64,000 bases of DNA from a virus: positions 1-64,000 of the IMG/VR virus record IMGVR_UViG_3300006802_000094. One strand, given 5' to 3'. The translations under genes were made by a program, and so were the position numbers. Of this stretch, positions 6,862 to 14,890 are shown piece by piece. Numbering within the stretch: position 1 is the stretch's first letter; each line of letters opens with the position of its first letter. The notes beneath the pieces were generated by a model that saw only the letters and a list, made by a program, of their open reading frames with translations, had not been told where the DNA came from and did not search any database.

Positions 6862-9800
6862 CTATCTATTCGAAGAATTAATTTGCCAAAGTTTTACTAC
6901 TCTTTCGGCTTCTGAAAGTAAATTTCTTTTTTTATCTAAAAAAGAATTATTATTTAGTTTTGTATTAGTCTCATTATATATAATATCTCTAACTTTATTA
7001 GAATTTTCATTTATACTATCTAAGTTAGATGATGTAACAACACTAAATTTATCAACCCAATCTTTTCCACTTATCAAAAAGTGTGAAAAATTTTCTCTAT
7101 TAATTTTTTTAATATTATTTAATTTATCTAGGTACTCAAAAATAAATTTTCTATTTTCAACAACATCACCATTCACTTTTTCGATTTCATTTTCTTTTAA
7201 TTTTTCTATGGATTCTATAAAATATTTTTTTAAAATAAAATCTTTTTGTATATCAACAATTTCTTCTGAAACTGTATTCATGTTTATATCATTATCATAC
7301 ATAAAATCAGTATCAGATTCGTTAATAGTTTCTTTGTCTTTTTCATTAGTTAACTTTTGGTAATACTCATCTCCCATCCTATCTTTAAACCATGGATTAA
7401 TATCATAATCTGGGTAATAATAGGAATAGTCATTAAGTTCTAGACAATCCCCCTTTTTACCATAACAATCATCAAAGGAATATTCTTCCTCCATAAAAAT
7501 ATTAAATATATTATTTAAATTTTCTGTATCAAAATCATAAAGTATGTCTTCTAGATGATGGTCAGCGTAATCTGGATGATATTCGAATCGATTTATATTA
7601 TCCCAAGCATCATCATCTTGTACCCAATTTTTTAAATCATCTTCTATTACATAATATAGTTTACCATTACGATATTCTAGTTTACCATCATAATCAAAGT
7701 GTTCTTCTATATTATTTTTAATATCTTTTGTAATATCACTATAAAACTTATCGTGTGCCGCATCTGAATTTGCCCACCTAATATAATGTTTTATGTTATC
7801 AATATCTTCTTCATATTTATAAATTAATTCTTCTTCTTCCTCATCTAATGGTTTATTATATAATAATCTTTCCGCTGTTTCTTTGTCGACATCTAAAACT
7901 TTGATTATTAAATCCCAACTAGCATCATCTAAGTCATCTAAAAAATTACTATGTAATTCATCGAATCCATATAAATCATCACCAAAAAAATCCTCGCTAC
8001 ATAAATATTTATCTACCAATTGCCTATCATCTTTTACAAATAATTTTTGTAAATCGTCACAATCAAAAAACTTAGTTACTGGAAGTGGTTTTTTTGTATT
8101 CTGTAAATAACGTACCAATAATGGTATAAAATAACTTATGTGTTTTGGAGCACCAACTAACTTTAACATATTACGATTTATATTGTTTTTAGGGTCTTTA
8201 TCCCAATATTCAAATATTTTTTTTACTAAACTTTCTGGAAATGTAGTGGTTATTACATCTTTTTCTTCATCAGAAGTCCCAGTTGGGAAATTCCATACTC
8301 CCCACGGATATAACGATAATTGTTCCTCATTAAGTTTTCTTCTAATTGTAGTAACCGCTTCTGGATATTTAGATTTCACAATTTCACTATTTTTATCGTC
8401 ATAATCAACTTGGTCTAAAACATGTCTCATAGCATTTAAAGCTGACATTCTTTTATCATTTGAATCTAAAATTACCCATGGTGCACCACTGTGTGACGTA
8501 TCTTTAAACACTCTTTCTTTATAGTCTGTATATTCATCCCATTTTTCTCTAGAAGCTTCATCGTTGGGTGAGTATTTCCAGTATTTTAGTGGTGATTGTT
8601 GTCTAATAGTAAATCTTTGTTCTTGTTTTCCTTGTGTGATTGATAACCAAAATTTAATCAATATTACCCCTTTACCTAATAAACTTTTTTCAAAGGGAAC
8701 AACGTCTCTCATAAATTCTTCATATTCTTCTTTAGAAGAATATCCCATAACTGGTTCTACTATACCTCTGTTATACCAACTTCTATCAAAAAAAGTTATT
8801 TTACCAGGTTCTATATATTTTTCATATCTCTGAAACCAATTTTTCTTTTCTTCGTCTGTTGGGATTCCTAATGCAATAACATTAAAATACTTTGGGTCTA
8901 AATATTCTGTCATCTTTCCAATAGTGGAACCTTTTCCAGCTGTATCTCTTCCTTCAAAAATTATAACTAAAGGTATATTATTCTTTTTAACCCATTCTTG
9001 TAATTTTAATAACTCTATCTGTAATAACTCTTTTTCTGTTTTAAATATTTTCCTAGGTATTTTAGATTTTTCTTCTTCTACCTCATCATAATAATCAACA
9101 CCCTGTGGTGTTTCCCCCTGTAATAATTTTTTTTCGTATTTAGCTCTTTTAGGTAATGAAGTGTTTAAACGACTAAGGTAATCTATAACTATTTCTGTTT
9201 TATCACCACTTTTTAAAAGTTTATTTTCCAAACCTCTCAACATAGTGGGGAAATCAATTAAATCTATGTAATCAGAATCTTTTAGTTGGTCAACCAATTT
9301 AGATACTTCTTCATCATATATCTCATTTTCATCTAATGTATCTTGTAATTGTTGTAAATATTGGTTTAGTTCATCTGGTGTATCACTTTTTTGTTCTGGT
9401 TTTTTAAATAAATTACTTAAAATATCAAAAAAACCTTCATTAATTATTTTTTGATGTTCATTAAGTTTTTTATTTTTGTCTGGAAACATTTGATTTATAT
9501 CAAATATAAGGTCATTTGGGTGGTATTCATCCACATAAACATCATTATAAGAATCAAACTCATATTTTTTATCATATGCATATTCAAAATCTCTGTCTGA
9601 TTCACCTACCTCTTCACTATGTATAATTTCAGCCAAACCGTATTCAGGTCCTTCCAAACACATAATATAATGATGCAAATTGTATTCTTCAACACAACCA
9701 AGTTCAATTGGATTTGTAGTACTATATATTGTTTCTTCTATTATAGGGTGGTAATATTGTTCTAATTCAAGTTCTTCCCATTCATTACATTCACAATCTC

Positions 9801-10212
9801 CCATACCTCCACCAAAAACATCTTCAAGTTCATCTTCTGAACAAGCTCTATATTCATCACCGTGTTCATCCCAAATAATACCATCTACACACGCACAAGA
9901 ATCACCAGATTCCTCACCCACACCATCTACACAATCATCATAAAACCATTCACTTTCTATGTCACCATAAACACGAACTCTACTAAGATATACTTTTGGT
10001 AAAACCCATTCTTCAACATTATCACGGTTACCAATTAAATAGTTGTATTCATATATGAAATTCATTTCACTACTTAAATAAGAAGGTAGTTTAAAATATC
10101 TCATTAATGTTTCTCCAAATTTATTAATAGATGGTTGTTTAATTAATGCAAGAGTAGTTTGCATAATTCTTTTAGCGTTAGTAGTTAAATTTAATTTTTG
10201 AGGTGACATCAT
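6862..10212 (-). CDS. Giant fusion protein with a polyphosphate kinase 2 (PPK2) core, 1116 aa
   Basis: Residues about 375-605 form a PPK2 domain: IIFEGRDTAGKGS (Walker A, about 421-429), FFDRSWYNRG (Walker B/lid, about 472-481), then KFWLSI and a W-rich C-terminal part. PPK2 enzymes transfer phosphate between polyphosphate and nucleotides. Stand-alone PPK2 is ~250-300 aa, so ~375 N-terminal and ~510 C-terminal residues are extra. Both flanks are very acidic and Y/D/E-rich; the N-terminal one has a Cys-rich patch (CDCECNEWEE-like). Candidate processing motifs KIINEG (about 256-262, before PPK2), KLNEE (after PPK2), TINES and LLSEA could release the kinase. The start is MMSPQKLN, with TATTTATTTATG directly upstream. 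Confidence 0.85.
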   Translation of the reverse strand: MMSPQKLNLTTNAKRIMQTTLALIKQPSINKFGETLMRYFKLPSYLSSEMNFIYEYNYLIGNRDNVEEWVLPKVYLSRVRVYGDIESEWFYDDCVDGVGEESGDSCACVDGIIWDEHGDEYRACSEDELEDVFGGGMGDCECNEWEELELEQYYHPIIEETIYSTTNPIELGCVEEYNLHHYIMCLEGPEYGLAEIIHSEEVGESDRDFEYAYDKKYEFDSYNDVYVDEYHPNDLIFDINQMFPDKNKKLNEHQKIINEGFFDILSNLFKKPEQKSDTPDELNQYLQQLQDTLDENEIYDEEVSKLVDQLKDSDYIDLIDFPTMLRGLENKLLKSGDKTEIVIDYLSRLNTSLPKRAKYEKKLLQGETPQGVDYYDEVEEEKSKIPRKIFKTEKELLQIELLKLQEWVKKNNIPLVIIFEGRDTAGKGSTIGKMTEYLDPKYFNVIALGIPTDEEKKNWFQRYEKYIEPGKITFFDRSWYNRGIVEPVMGYSSKEEYEEFMRDVVPFEKSLLGKGVILIKFWLSITQGKQEQRFTIRQQSPLKYWKYSPNDEASREKWDEYTDYKERVFKDTSHSGAPWVILDSNDKRMSALNAMRHVLDQVDYDDKNSEIVKSKYPEAVTTIRRKLNEEQLSLYPWGVWNFPTGTSDEEKDVITTTFPESLVKKIFEYWDKDPKNNINRNMLKLVGAPKHISYFIPLLVRYLQNTKKPLPVTKFFDCDDLQKLFVKDDRQLVDKYLCSEDFFGDDLYGFDELHSNFLDDLDDASWDLIIKVLDVDKETAERLLYNKPLDEEEEELIYKYEEDIDNIKHYIRWANSDAAHDKFYSDITKDIKNNIEEHFDYDGKLEYRNGKLYYVIEDDLKNWVQDDDAWDNINRFEYHPDYADHHLEDILYDFDTENLNNIFNIFMEEEYSFDDCYGKKGDCLELNDYSYYYPDYDINPWFKDRMGDEYYQKLTNEKDKETINESDTDFMYDNDINMNTVSEEIVDIQKDFILKKYFIESIEKLKENEIEKVNGDVVENRKFIFEYLDKLNNIKKINRENFSHFLISGKDWVDKFSVVTSSNLDSINENSNKVRDIIYNETNTKLNNNSFLDKKRNLLSEAERVVKLWQINSSNR

Positions 10213-10228
10213 AAATAAATATATGATA

Positions 10229-10450
10229 CTATAGAAGATTCAACTTGTGAAATTTGTTAATTAGTTTGTGTTTTTCTTTTTTGTCTTCTGTAGTAGCTAC
10301 TTTTTGTTCAAATAATTTCCATAATACTTCTTTTTGTAGTTTTGGTTCTACAATACCAAATAATTTAAGGTCATTTTTATTTTTTATTTGGTTATTTAGT
10401 ATGGATTCAAGTATTTTATTTAATAGCTGTTCGTAATTAGTTTCCTTCAT
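10229..10450 (-). CDS. Hypothetical protein, 73 aa
   Basis: MKETNYEQLLNKILESIL... is a small, helical, lysine-rich protein. The N-terminal helix contains NKILES, resembling the [I/L]LES motifs found in the larger virion-like proteins. It lies 11 nt downstream of the glutaredoxin-like gene and 16 nt upstream of the PPK2 gene, so all three are probably co-transcribed. No family recognised. Confidence 0.6.
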   Translation of the reverse strand: MKETNYEQLLNKILESILNNQIKNKNDLKLFGIVEPKLQKEVLWKLFEQKVATTEDKKEKHKLINKFHKLNLL

Positions 10451-10461
10451 AATCTTAAAAA

Positions 10462-10983
10462 CTAAACATTTGTGGGTTTTTCGGTGGAATTATATAAATC
10501 TTTGGTTTGATTTCTTTTATTCTGTATTTCTTCGGCTAGTTTTTTATTTCTATTCACCACTTCTTTTCTTCTTCTTTCTAATTCTTCTAAGTGATTTTTT
10601 TTATCTTCTTCTTCTTGTAACTTTTTACTTATAACATCTATTCTATCTAAAGCCATTTTAGTCATATACATATTGTTTTTAAGTAATTCTACAATGTCTT
10701 CCATAGTTGGTTCCCTATGTGTAACTGTTTGATAATATAGTAAAGACTGAATAGCTTCTTGTGGGTTACTAAAATCTCTATTAGGTATTAAATATTCTTT
10801 ACCTATTACAAAGGTAGGAAACACAGCACTCCTAGTGAGAGATTTAACATATTCCCATTCTTTTTTAAACTCTTTAAAATTTCTTTCAGTATACTCAACA
10901 TTAGCTGCTTCTAATTCTTGTTTCATTTTTGCACAATACCCACAAGTAGGCATTGTATACATTATAATTTCTAATTTTTCCAT
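10462..10983 (-). CDS. Glutaredoxin-like protein with coiled-coil tail, 173 aa
   Basis: Residues 1-85 form a glutaredoxin/thioredoxin fold: a start strand EIIMYTMPTCGYCAKM with the redox CGYC pair, then a cis-Pro-type AVFPTFVIG. The C-terminal half (about 90-173) is a charged coiled coil rich in E, K and R, which is unusual for glutaredoxins and suggests oligomerisation or binding to another component. It probably reduces disulfides, for instance on ribonucleotide reductase, though no RNR gene is in this window. It precedes the PPK2 operon. Confidence 0.75.
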   Translation of the reverse strand: MEKLEIIMYTMPTCGYCAKMKQELEAANVEYTERNFKEFKKEWEYVKSLTRSAVFPTFVIGKEYLIPNRDFSNPQEAIQSLLYYQTVTHREPTMEDIVELLKNNMYMTKMALDRIDVISKKLQEEEDKKNHLEELERRRKEVVNRNKKLAEEIQNKRNQTKDLYNSTEKPTNV

Positions 10984-10989
10984 AATTTA

Positions 10990-11403
10990 TTATTTTACAA
11001 TACTAAATTTATCACCTTGTTTAATTTTGTCAAGTATTTCTAGACCACTTACAACATTGCCGAAACATGTGTGGTTACCGTCTAAATGTTCTGTATTATG
11101 TCTATTTAAACATATAAAAAACTGTGAACCACCCGTGTCCCTTCCTCTATGTGCCATAGACAACACACCTTTCTCATGATATTGTTTTTCATTATTTACC
11201 TCACATTTAATAGTGTAACCAGGTCCACCAGTACCGTCTCCATTAGGACAACCACCTTGTACTACAAAACCTGGAATTACTCTGTGGAATGTAAGATTTT
11301 GATAAAATCCGTCATTTACTAAATTTTCAAAATTTTTTTTAGTTAATGGTGTTTCATCATATAATGAAATAACCATGTCACCGTAATTTGTAATTATTTT
11401 CAT
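10990..11403 (-). CDS. Cyclophilin-type peptidyl-prolyl cis-trans isomerase
   Basis: The 137-aa protein shows cyclophilin hallmarks: [27 protein letters not shown] (active-site FHR and Q), [26 protein letters not shown] (M.A/SQFF) and [10 protein letters not shown] (the position usually W or F in HLDG.H..FG). It matches the compact single-domain bacterial type without a signal peptide, so it acts in the cytoplasm as a proline isomerase or folding helper. It overlaps the upstream membrane protein gene by 4 nt and neighbours two clpP genes. Confidence 0.9.
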   Translation of the reverse strand: MKIITNYGDMVISLYDETPLTKKNFENLVNDGFYQNLTFHRVIPGFVVQGGCPNGDGTGGPGYTIKCEVNNEKQYHEKGVLSMAHRGRDTGGSQFFICLNRHNTEHLDGNHTCFGNVVSGLEILDKIKQGDKFSIVK

Positions 11404-11867
11404 TTTTTAATTTTATTAATTTGTTTTAAAACATTATTACTATTTTCATTTATCTTTTTACTTATCATAGCACCTAAATTTCTTAAAACCATAGTAGATA
11501 TTCTATACGCAACGTAGGTAACAGAAATTGTTATGAAAACAACAATTAAATTAAGAATTAAAGGTAACCACAAATTCATAAGATAAGTTTTAATATCTGT
11601 ATAGGGCACGTATATTAATTGTTGGTTACTATATTCTATAAATTTTTGAACGTCACCATCAAATTGTTCTATTTGTTGTTTTGTTAACTTGTCACAATTT
11701 ATACAATGTCCTGTGTCATAAACAGAGTACATAGTTCCCAAAGCTTGAATAAATAAAAATGATATTATTATCTTCCATTTATATGTCTTTAAAAAAGACA
11801 TTATTTTTTCTGTGGTATCGAATTTCTCAACAATACCATCTAAAAATTTTATATATTTTTTGAACAT
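11400..11867 (-). CDS. Two-helix membrane protein, 155 aa
   Basis: Hydrophobic segments at about residues 30-48 ([18 protein letters not shown]) and 95-120 ([19 protein letters not shown]) bracket a ~45-residue loop with a CINC cysteine pair. The termini are basic and presumably cytoplasmic. No family recognised. It sits between cyclophilin and clpP genes, so a membrane-linked folding or lysis role is possible but unproven. Confidence 0.65.
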   Translation of the reverse strand: MFKKYIKFLDGIVEKFDTTEKIMSFLKTYKWKIIISFLFIQALGTMYSVYDTGHCINCDKLTKQQIEQFDGDVQKFIEYSNQQLIYVPYTDIKTYLMNLWLPLILNLIVVFITISVTYVAYRISTMVLRNLGAMISKKINENSNNVLKQINKIKK

Positions 11868-11877
11868 AATATAATTT

Positions 11878-12480
11878 TTATTCTAGTATTTTATCTACCA
11901 ATCCGTATTCTAAACATTTTTTAGCGTCCCACCATAAATCATGCTTTAATATTTCATCCAATTCTTTTTGTGGTACTTTAGTATACTCTTGATATAAATT
12001 TTTTATCATATCCATCAATTTAGTATTATTTTCCATATCGTCAAGTAAATCGGAATATTTTCCCCAACTAGTAGCACTTAATTGATGGATTAACATATAA
12101 GCGTGTTTGTGAATATATCTTTCTTTACCAACTACACTAATCATTGTGCCAGCACTAGCAGCACACCCTTCTATAATTGTAATTACATCACATTTAGTAT
12201 TTCTAATTGTATCTAAAGTTGATAAACCAGCAAAAATACTACCTCCGTAAGAATTGATGTGTAAATAAATTTTTGGTAACTCTACTCCTAATTTTAAACT
12301 ACTAATTTGTAATTCTTTATCTAATTCATTTATTTGTTTATTCAACTCTAACATCTTACTCCTTTCTACCTCAGAATAAAAATAAATGTGATTGTTTACC
12401 GTTGTAATTTCGTTATTACTATCACTAGATGAATTTGATTTATCATCTTGTTTTACACCCCAAATTGGTTCTTTATTCAT
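11878..12480 (-). CDS. clpP: ClpP-family serine protease, paralogue 1 (200 aa)
   Basis: The ClpP/crotonase-like core starts after a ~25-residue Ser/Asn-rich N-terminus. Visible landmarks are LHINSYGGSIFAGL (oxyanion strand), GCAASAGTM (catalytic Ser), MLIHQLS (catalytic His) and HDLWWDAKKCLEYGLVD (Asp region). All triad positions are present, so it is expected to be active. Length and features match cytoplasmic ClpP more than phage prohead proteases. It lies 1 nt downstream of a second clpP. No ClpX/ClpA gene is visible, so it may use host unfoldases or mix with host ClpP. Confidence 0.85.
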   Translation of the reverse strand: MNKEPIWGVKQDDKSNSSSDSNNEITTVNNHIYFYSEVERSKMLELNKQINELDKELQISSLKLGVELPKIYLHINSYGGSIFAGLSTLDTIRNTKCDVITIIEGCAASAGTMISVVGKERYIHKHAYMLIHQLSATSWGKYSDLLDDMENNTKLMDMIKNLYQEYTKVPQKELDEILKHDLWWDAKKCLEYGLVDKILE

Positions 12481-12481
12481 T

Positions 12482-13150
12482 TTAATTTCTTTTTTGTATT
12501 ATCTCATCAATTATTCCATATTCTAAAGCTTGGTCTGCATCTAACCATAAATCTCTTTGTGCATCCTTTTCAACTCTTTTGGTTGTTTTACCACAAGCTT
12601 TCGCCAATATATCAAATAAAATTTTATTGGTTTTTTCCCATTCATCCATAGTAATTCGAGCGTCTTGGATGTTACCAACAGCACCACCACTAGATTGATG
12701 CAACATTGTTTTACTATATCTCAAAGAGTTTCTTTTACCTTTTGTCCCTACTGCTAATAATACTGAACCCATAGAAGCTGCCATACCAGTATTTAATGTC
12801 CTAATATCACATTTAACATATTCCATAACATCAACAATCCCCAAACCAGCTTTTACCGAACCACCAGGTGAATCTATATGTAATGTAATATCATCGTCAT
12901 TAATCGTATCTAAATACATTATTTGTGCTTGAAGAATTTGTGCAGTTATATCCATTATTGGTCCAGATAACCATATTATTCTTTCCATCATAAGTCTAGA
13001 AAATATATCAATTTGTGTGGCTCTCATTTCTCTTTCCTCTAAAATATAGGGTGTAAGTGAATTTTGATAGTCCCATAAAGTGGTAGACGAAATTGGGTTC
13101 TTCATACTTCTACTATATAAACTAAAATCTTTGATTAGGTCATTTTTCAT
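12482..13150 (-). CDS. clpP: ClpP-family serine protease, paralogue 2 (222 aa)
   Basis: ClpP core with LHIDSPGGSVKAGLGI, GMAASMGSVLL (catalytic Ser), MLHQSSGG (catalytic His) and RDLWLDADQALEYGIID (Asp region). The N-terminus includes EEREMRATQIDIFSRLMMERIIWLSGPI, the usual ClpP axial/handle start. The ATG at 13150 is chosen; a TTG 33 nt upstream would add MTVKQKNNNLN. It and the adjacent divergent paralogue could form a mixed two-ring protease, as ClpP1P2 do in other bacteria (inference). Confidence 0.88.
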   Translation of the reverse strand: MKNDLIKDFSLYSRSMKNPISSTTLWDYQNSLTPYILEEREMRATQIDIFSRLMMERIIWLSGPIMDITAQILQAQIMYLDTINDDDITLHIDSPGGSVKAGLGIVDVMEYVKCDIRTLNTGMAASMGSVLLAVGTKGKRNSLRYSKTMLHQSSGGAVGNIQDARITMDEWEKTNKILFDILAKACGKTTKRVEKDAQRDLWLDADQALEYGIIDEIIQKRN

Positions 13151-13194
13151 ATTTAAATTATTATTTTTTTGTTTTACTGTCAATTTTATAATCT

Positions 13195-13773
13195 TTAACC
13201 TTGATAACTATCAATAGGTTCACCGTCAGAATAAACTAAATCACGACATTCACGTAACATTTCTTGTTGACGTTCATAAATTGACTCCATAAACTCCATT
13301 TGAACTCTGTCATAATCTTCATCATCCCAATCCATATCTTCTGTAGGGTTATCCATATCATCTTCTTCAACCCAAATACAAGGTGTTCCGTCCAAATCTT
13401 TTTTGATTACGAGAGCACCAATAGGACTATACCCTTCATCCTCATACTGAACTTCAATAGAAACTTCAGGGTCCTTATCCACTAACATATTATAAAGGTG
13501 TATGAAGAATTTAATAGGTGGATACCAAGCTGAAGTTAATGTAAAATTACCATAATCAATAATATCATCAAGATATGTCCACTTAGAACCAACATTATCT
13601 AACGACCATGAATTCATAACACCACCGCTTTCCGCAACTTCTACATCATTGTAAAAGGTTTGTGCGAATGTGGTAACTTCACCATCGTTCGCTCTTTCTA
13701 ATAACTCATCAAGGTATTTGATGGTTTCTTCATTTGCATGGACTTCAACCATGCTCTTTAAGTGATTTGCCAT
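13195..13773 (-). CDS. Hypothetical acidic protein, possibly YubB/Api92-like ferredoxin fold
   Basis: A 192-aa acidic protein. The stretch WTYLDDIIDYGNFTLTSAWYPPIKFF resembles the motif of the YubB/Api92 ferredoxin-like domain proteins found on plasmids and phages (an aromatic strand then W.PP). A DM/DDED-rich segment follows at about 130-160. No catalytic residues are evident. It lies directly upstream of clpP paralogue 2 and may be co-transcribed with it. Confidence 0.45.
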   Translation of the reverse strand: MANHLKSMVEVHANEETIKYLDELLERANDGEVTTFAQTFYNDVEVAESGGVMNSWSLDNVGSKWTYLDDIIDYGNFTLTSAWYPPIKFFIHLYNMLVDKDPEVSIEVQYEDEGYSPIGALVIKKDLDGTPCIWVEEDDMDNPTEDMDWDDEDYDRVQMEFMESIYERQQEMLRECRDLVYSDGEPIDSYQG

Positions 13774-13792
13774 TTTTTAATTTTTTAATTTT

Positions 13793-14176
13793 TTATTTAT
13801 TTTCTGTTTTCCATTCTTCACCAAAATCACCAATTTTTGCTCTATGTTCATCGGTTGGGTCATATTTTCTAGTGACGTAATAAACTAATATTGTTCCTGG
13901 TTCTAAAGCTTTATACCCATGATAAACCCCTGGTGGAATTTCTAGTACTTGTGGGTTTTTGTCTGATAGATACTTGAATTCACAACCATCTTCTTCAGTT
14001 GCCCAACCAACTTTTAAACTACCTTTTAAACAAATCCAATAATCAGTTTGTTTCTCATGTTTATGCCAAGCTACTATGTGTTCTGTTGAATTGATATAAC
14101 TAACATTTATTTGTCCTTCTTTGAGTGGGAATACATCCAGTAATCTTTGTGCTCTGTCATCTTCATGGTAATTCAT
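13793..14176 (-). CDS. RmlC-like cupin, dTDP-sugar 3,5-epimerase-related
   Basis: The 127-aa protein has a jelly-roll pattern typical of RmlC/dTDP-4-dehydrorhamnose 3,5-epimerase relatives: HIVAWHKHEKQTDYWICLKGSL, EIPPGVYHGYKAL, and YYVTRKYDPTDEHR. The H of WHKH and the Y/D near the C-terminus correspond to conserved positions. The full epimerase is ~180 aa, so this is a short version and may isomerise a nucleotide sugar or only bind sugar. In a phage it may alter host surface polysaccharide or decorate a product. Terminator 14228-14247 separates it from the upstream gene. Confidence 0.6.
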   Translation of the reverse strand: MNYHEDDRAQRLLDVFPLKEGQINVSYINSTEHIVAWHKHEKQTDYWICLKGSLKVGWATEEDGCEFKYLSDKNPQVLEIPPGVYHGYKALEPGTILVYYVTRKYDPTDEHRAKIGDFGEEWKTENK

Positions 14177-14227
14177 GTTTTAATTATACTAAATAAAAAT
14201 ATTTAAGAAAAGTCTAGAGCATAAAAA

Positions 14228-14247
14228 AATGGGACCTATGTCCCATT
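14228..14247 (-). terminator. Rho-independent terminator after the zinc-binding protein gene
   Basis: AATGGGAC/GTCCCATT stem with a 4-nt loop, followed on the minus strand by a run of seven T. It closes the 14252-14821 unit, which also has its own promoter. Confidence 0.85.
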
Positions 14248-14251
14248 ATTT

Positions 14252-14821
14252 TTAACACTCCAAAATATACTTTAAACTACCCATAGCGTTTTTGATGTGT
14301 GATTTTGGAATCCAGAATTCTAACTCACCAATCTCATCGATTTTCTCCTTTAAATTCTTATTGAATTCTTTTATCTCAGATTGGGTAGTTGGTCTTTTTA
14401 ATCCCATGTATTTTGCACATGTAGGACCGATTCCAGAAGCTTTTGATACCCAATCAGTCAAATCTCTACCACAACAACGACAACATCCAACATCAGTAAA
14501 AGTCATTTTTCCTTTGACTCTAACTGCTTTATTTGTCAACGCATTTATTTCTGAAACAGTTACTGTGATAGGTGTAATTTTACCCAAATTGTATTCTTCT
14601 GAAATTTCTCTAGCAACATATCTTTTTAAAACCAAGTCTACATTTATTTTAATTGGTTTGATACTGCCTTTAGGTTTTTTTGGTGCGAAGAATTTTTTAA
14701 CCGCCTCCATTTGTTTTGGGGTTAACTTACCCCAACGATTATATCCATTAAGTACGGATTTAACAAATCCATTATTACCTTCGTAGTTTATTAGTTTTTG
14801 TATTGTGTCTTGGTCAGTCAT
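14252..14821 (-). CDS. Zinc-binding DUF6011-like protein, 189 aa
   Basis: A cluster GCCRCCGRDLTD...SKASGIGPTCAKYMG (about residues 113-142) has four or more Cys spaced as in the DUF6011 family of small phage and plasmid zinc proteins, whose function is unknown. The N-terminus (FVKSVLNGYNRWGKLTPKQMEAV) is also typical of that group. It forms a monocistronic unit, with a promoter at 14859-14889 and a terminator at 14228-14247, pointing to early or constitutive expression by host polymerase. Confidence 0.65.
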   Translation of the reverse strand: MTDQDTIQKLINYEGNNGFVKSVLNGYNRWGKLTPKQMEAVKKFFAPKKPKGSIKPIKINVDLVLKRYVAREISEEYNLGKITPITVTVSEINALTNKAVRVKGKMTFTDVGCCRCCGRDLTDWVSKASGIGPTCAKYMGLKRPTTQSEIKEFNKNLKEKIDEIGELEFWIPKSHIKNAMGSLKYILEC

Positions 14822-14858
14822 ACTTTATTTTTTTTAAGTGGTTATCAATTCAACAATA

Positions 14859-14889
14859 CAAAGATAATTAAATTATATTAAACTACAAA
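14859..14889 (-). promoter_or_regulatory. Bacteroidota-type promoter
   Basis: On the minus strand TTTG (14886-14889), 19-nt spacer, TATCTTTG (14859-14866): an exact match to TTTG-N19-TAnnTTTG, 38 nt upstream of the ATG at 14821. Confidence 0.8.
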
Positions 14890-14890
14890 C

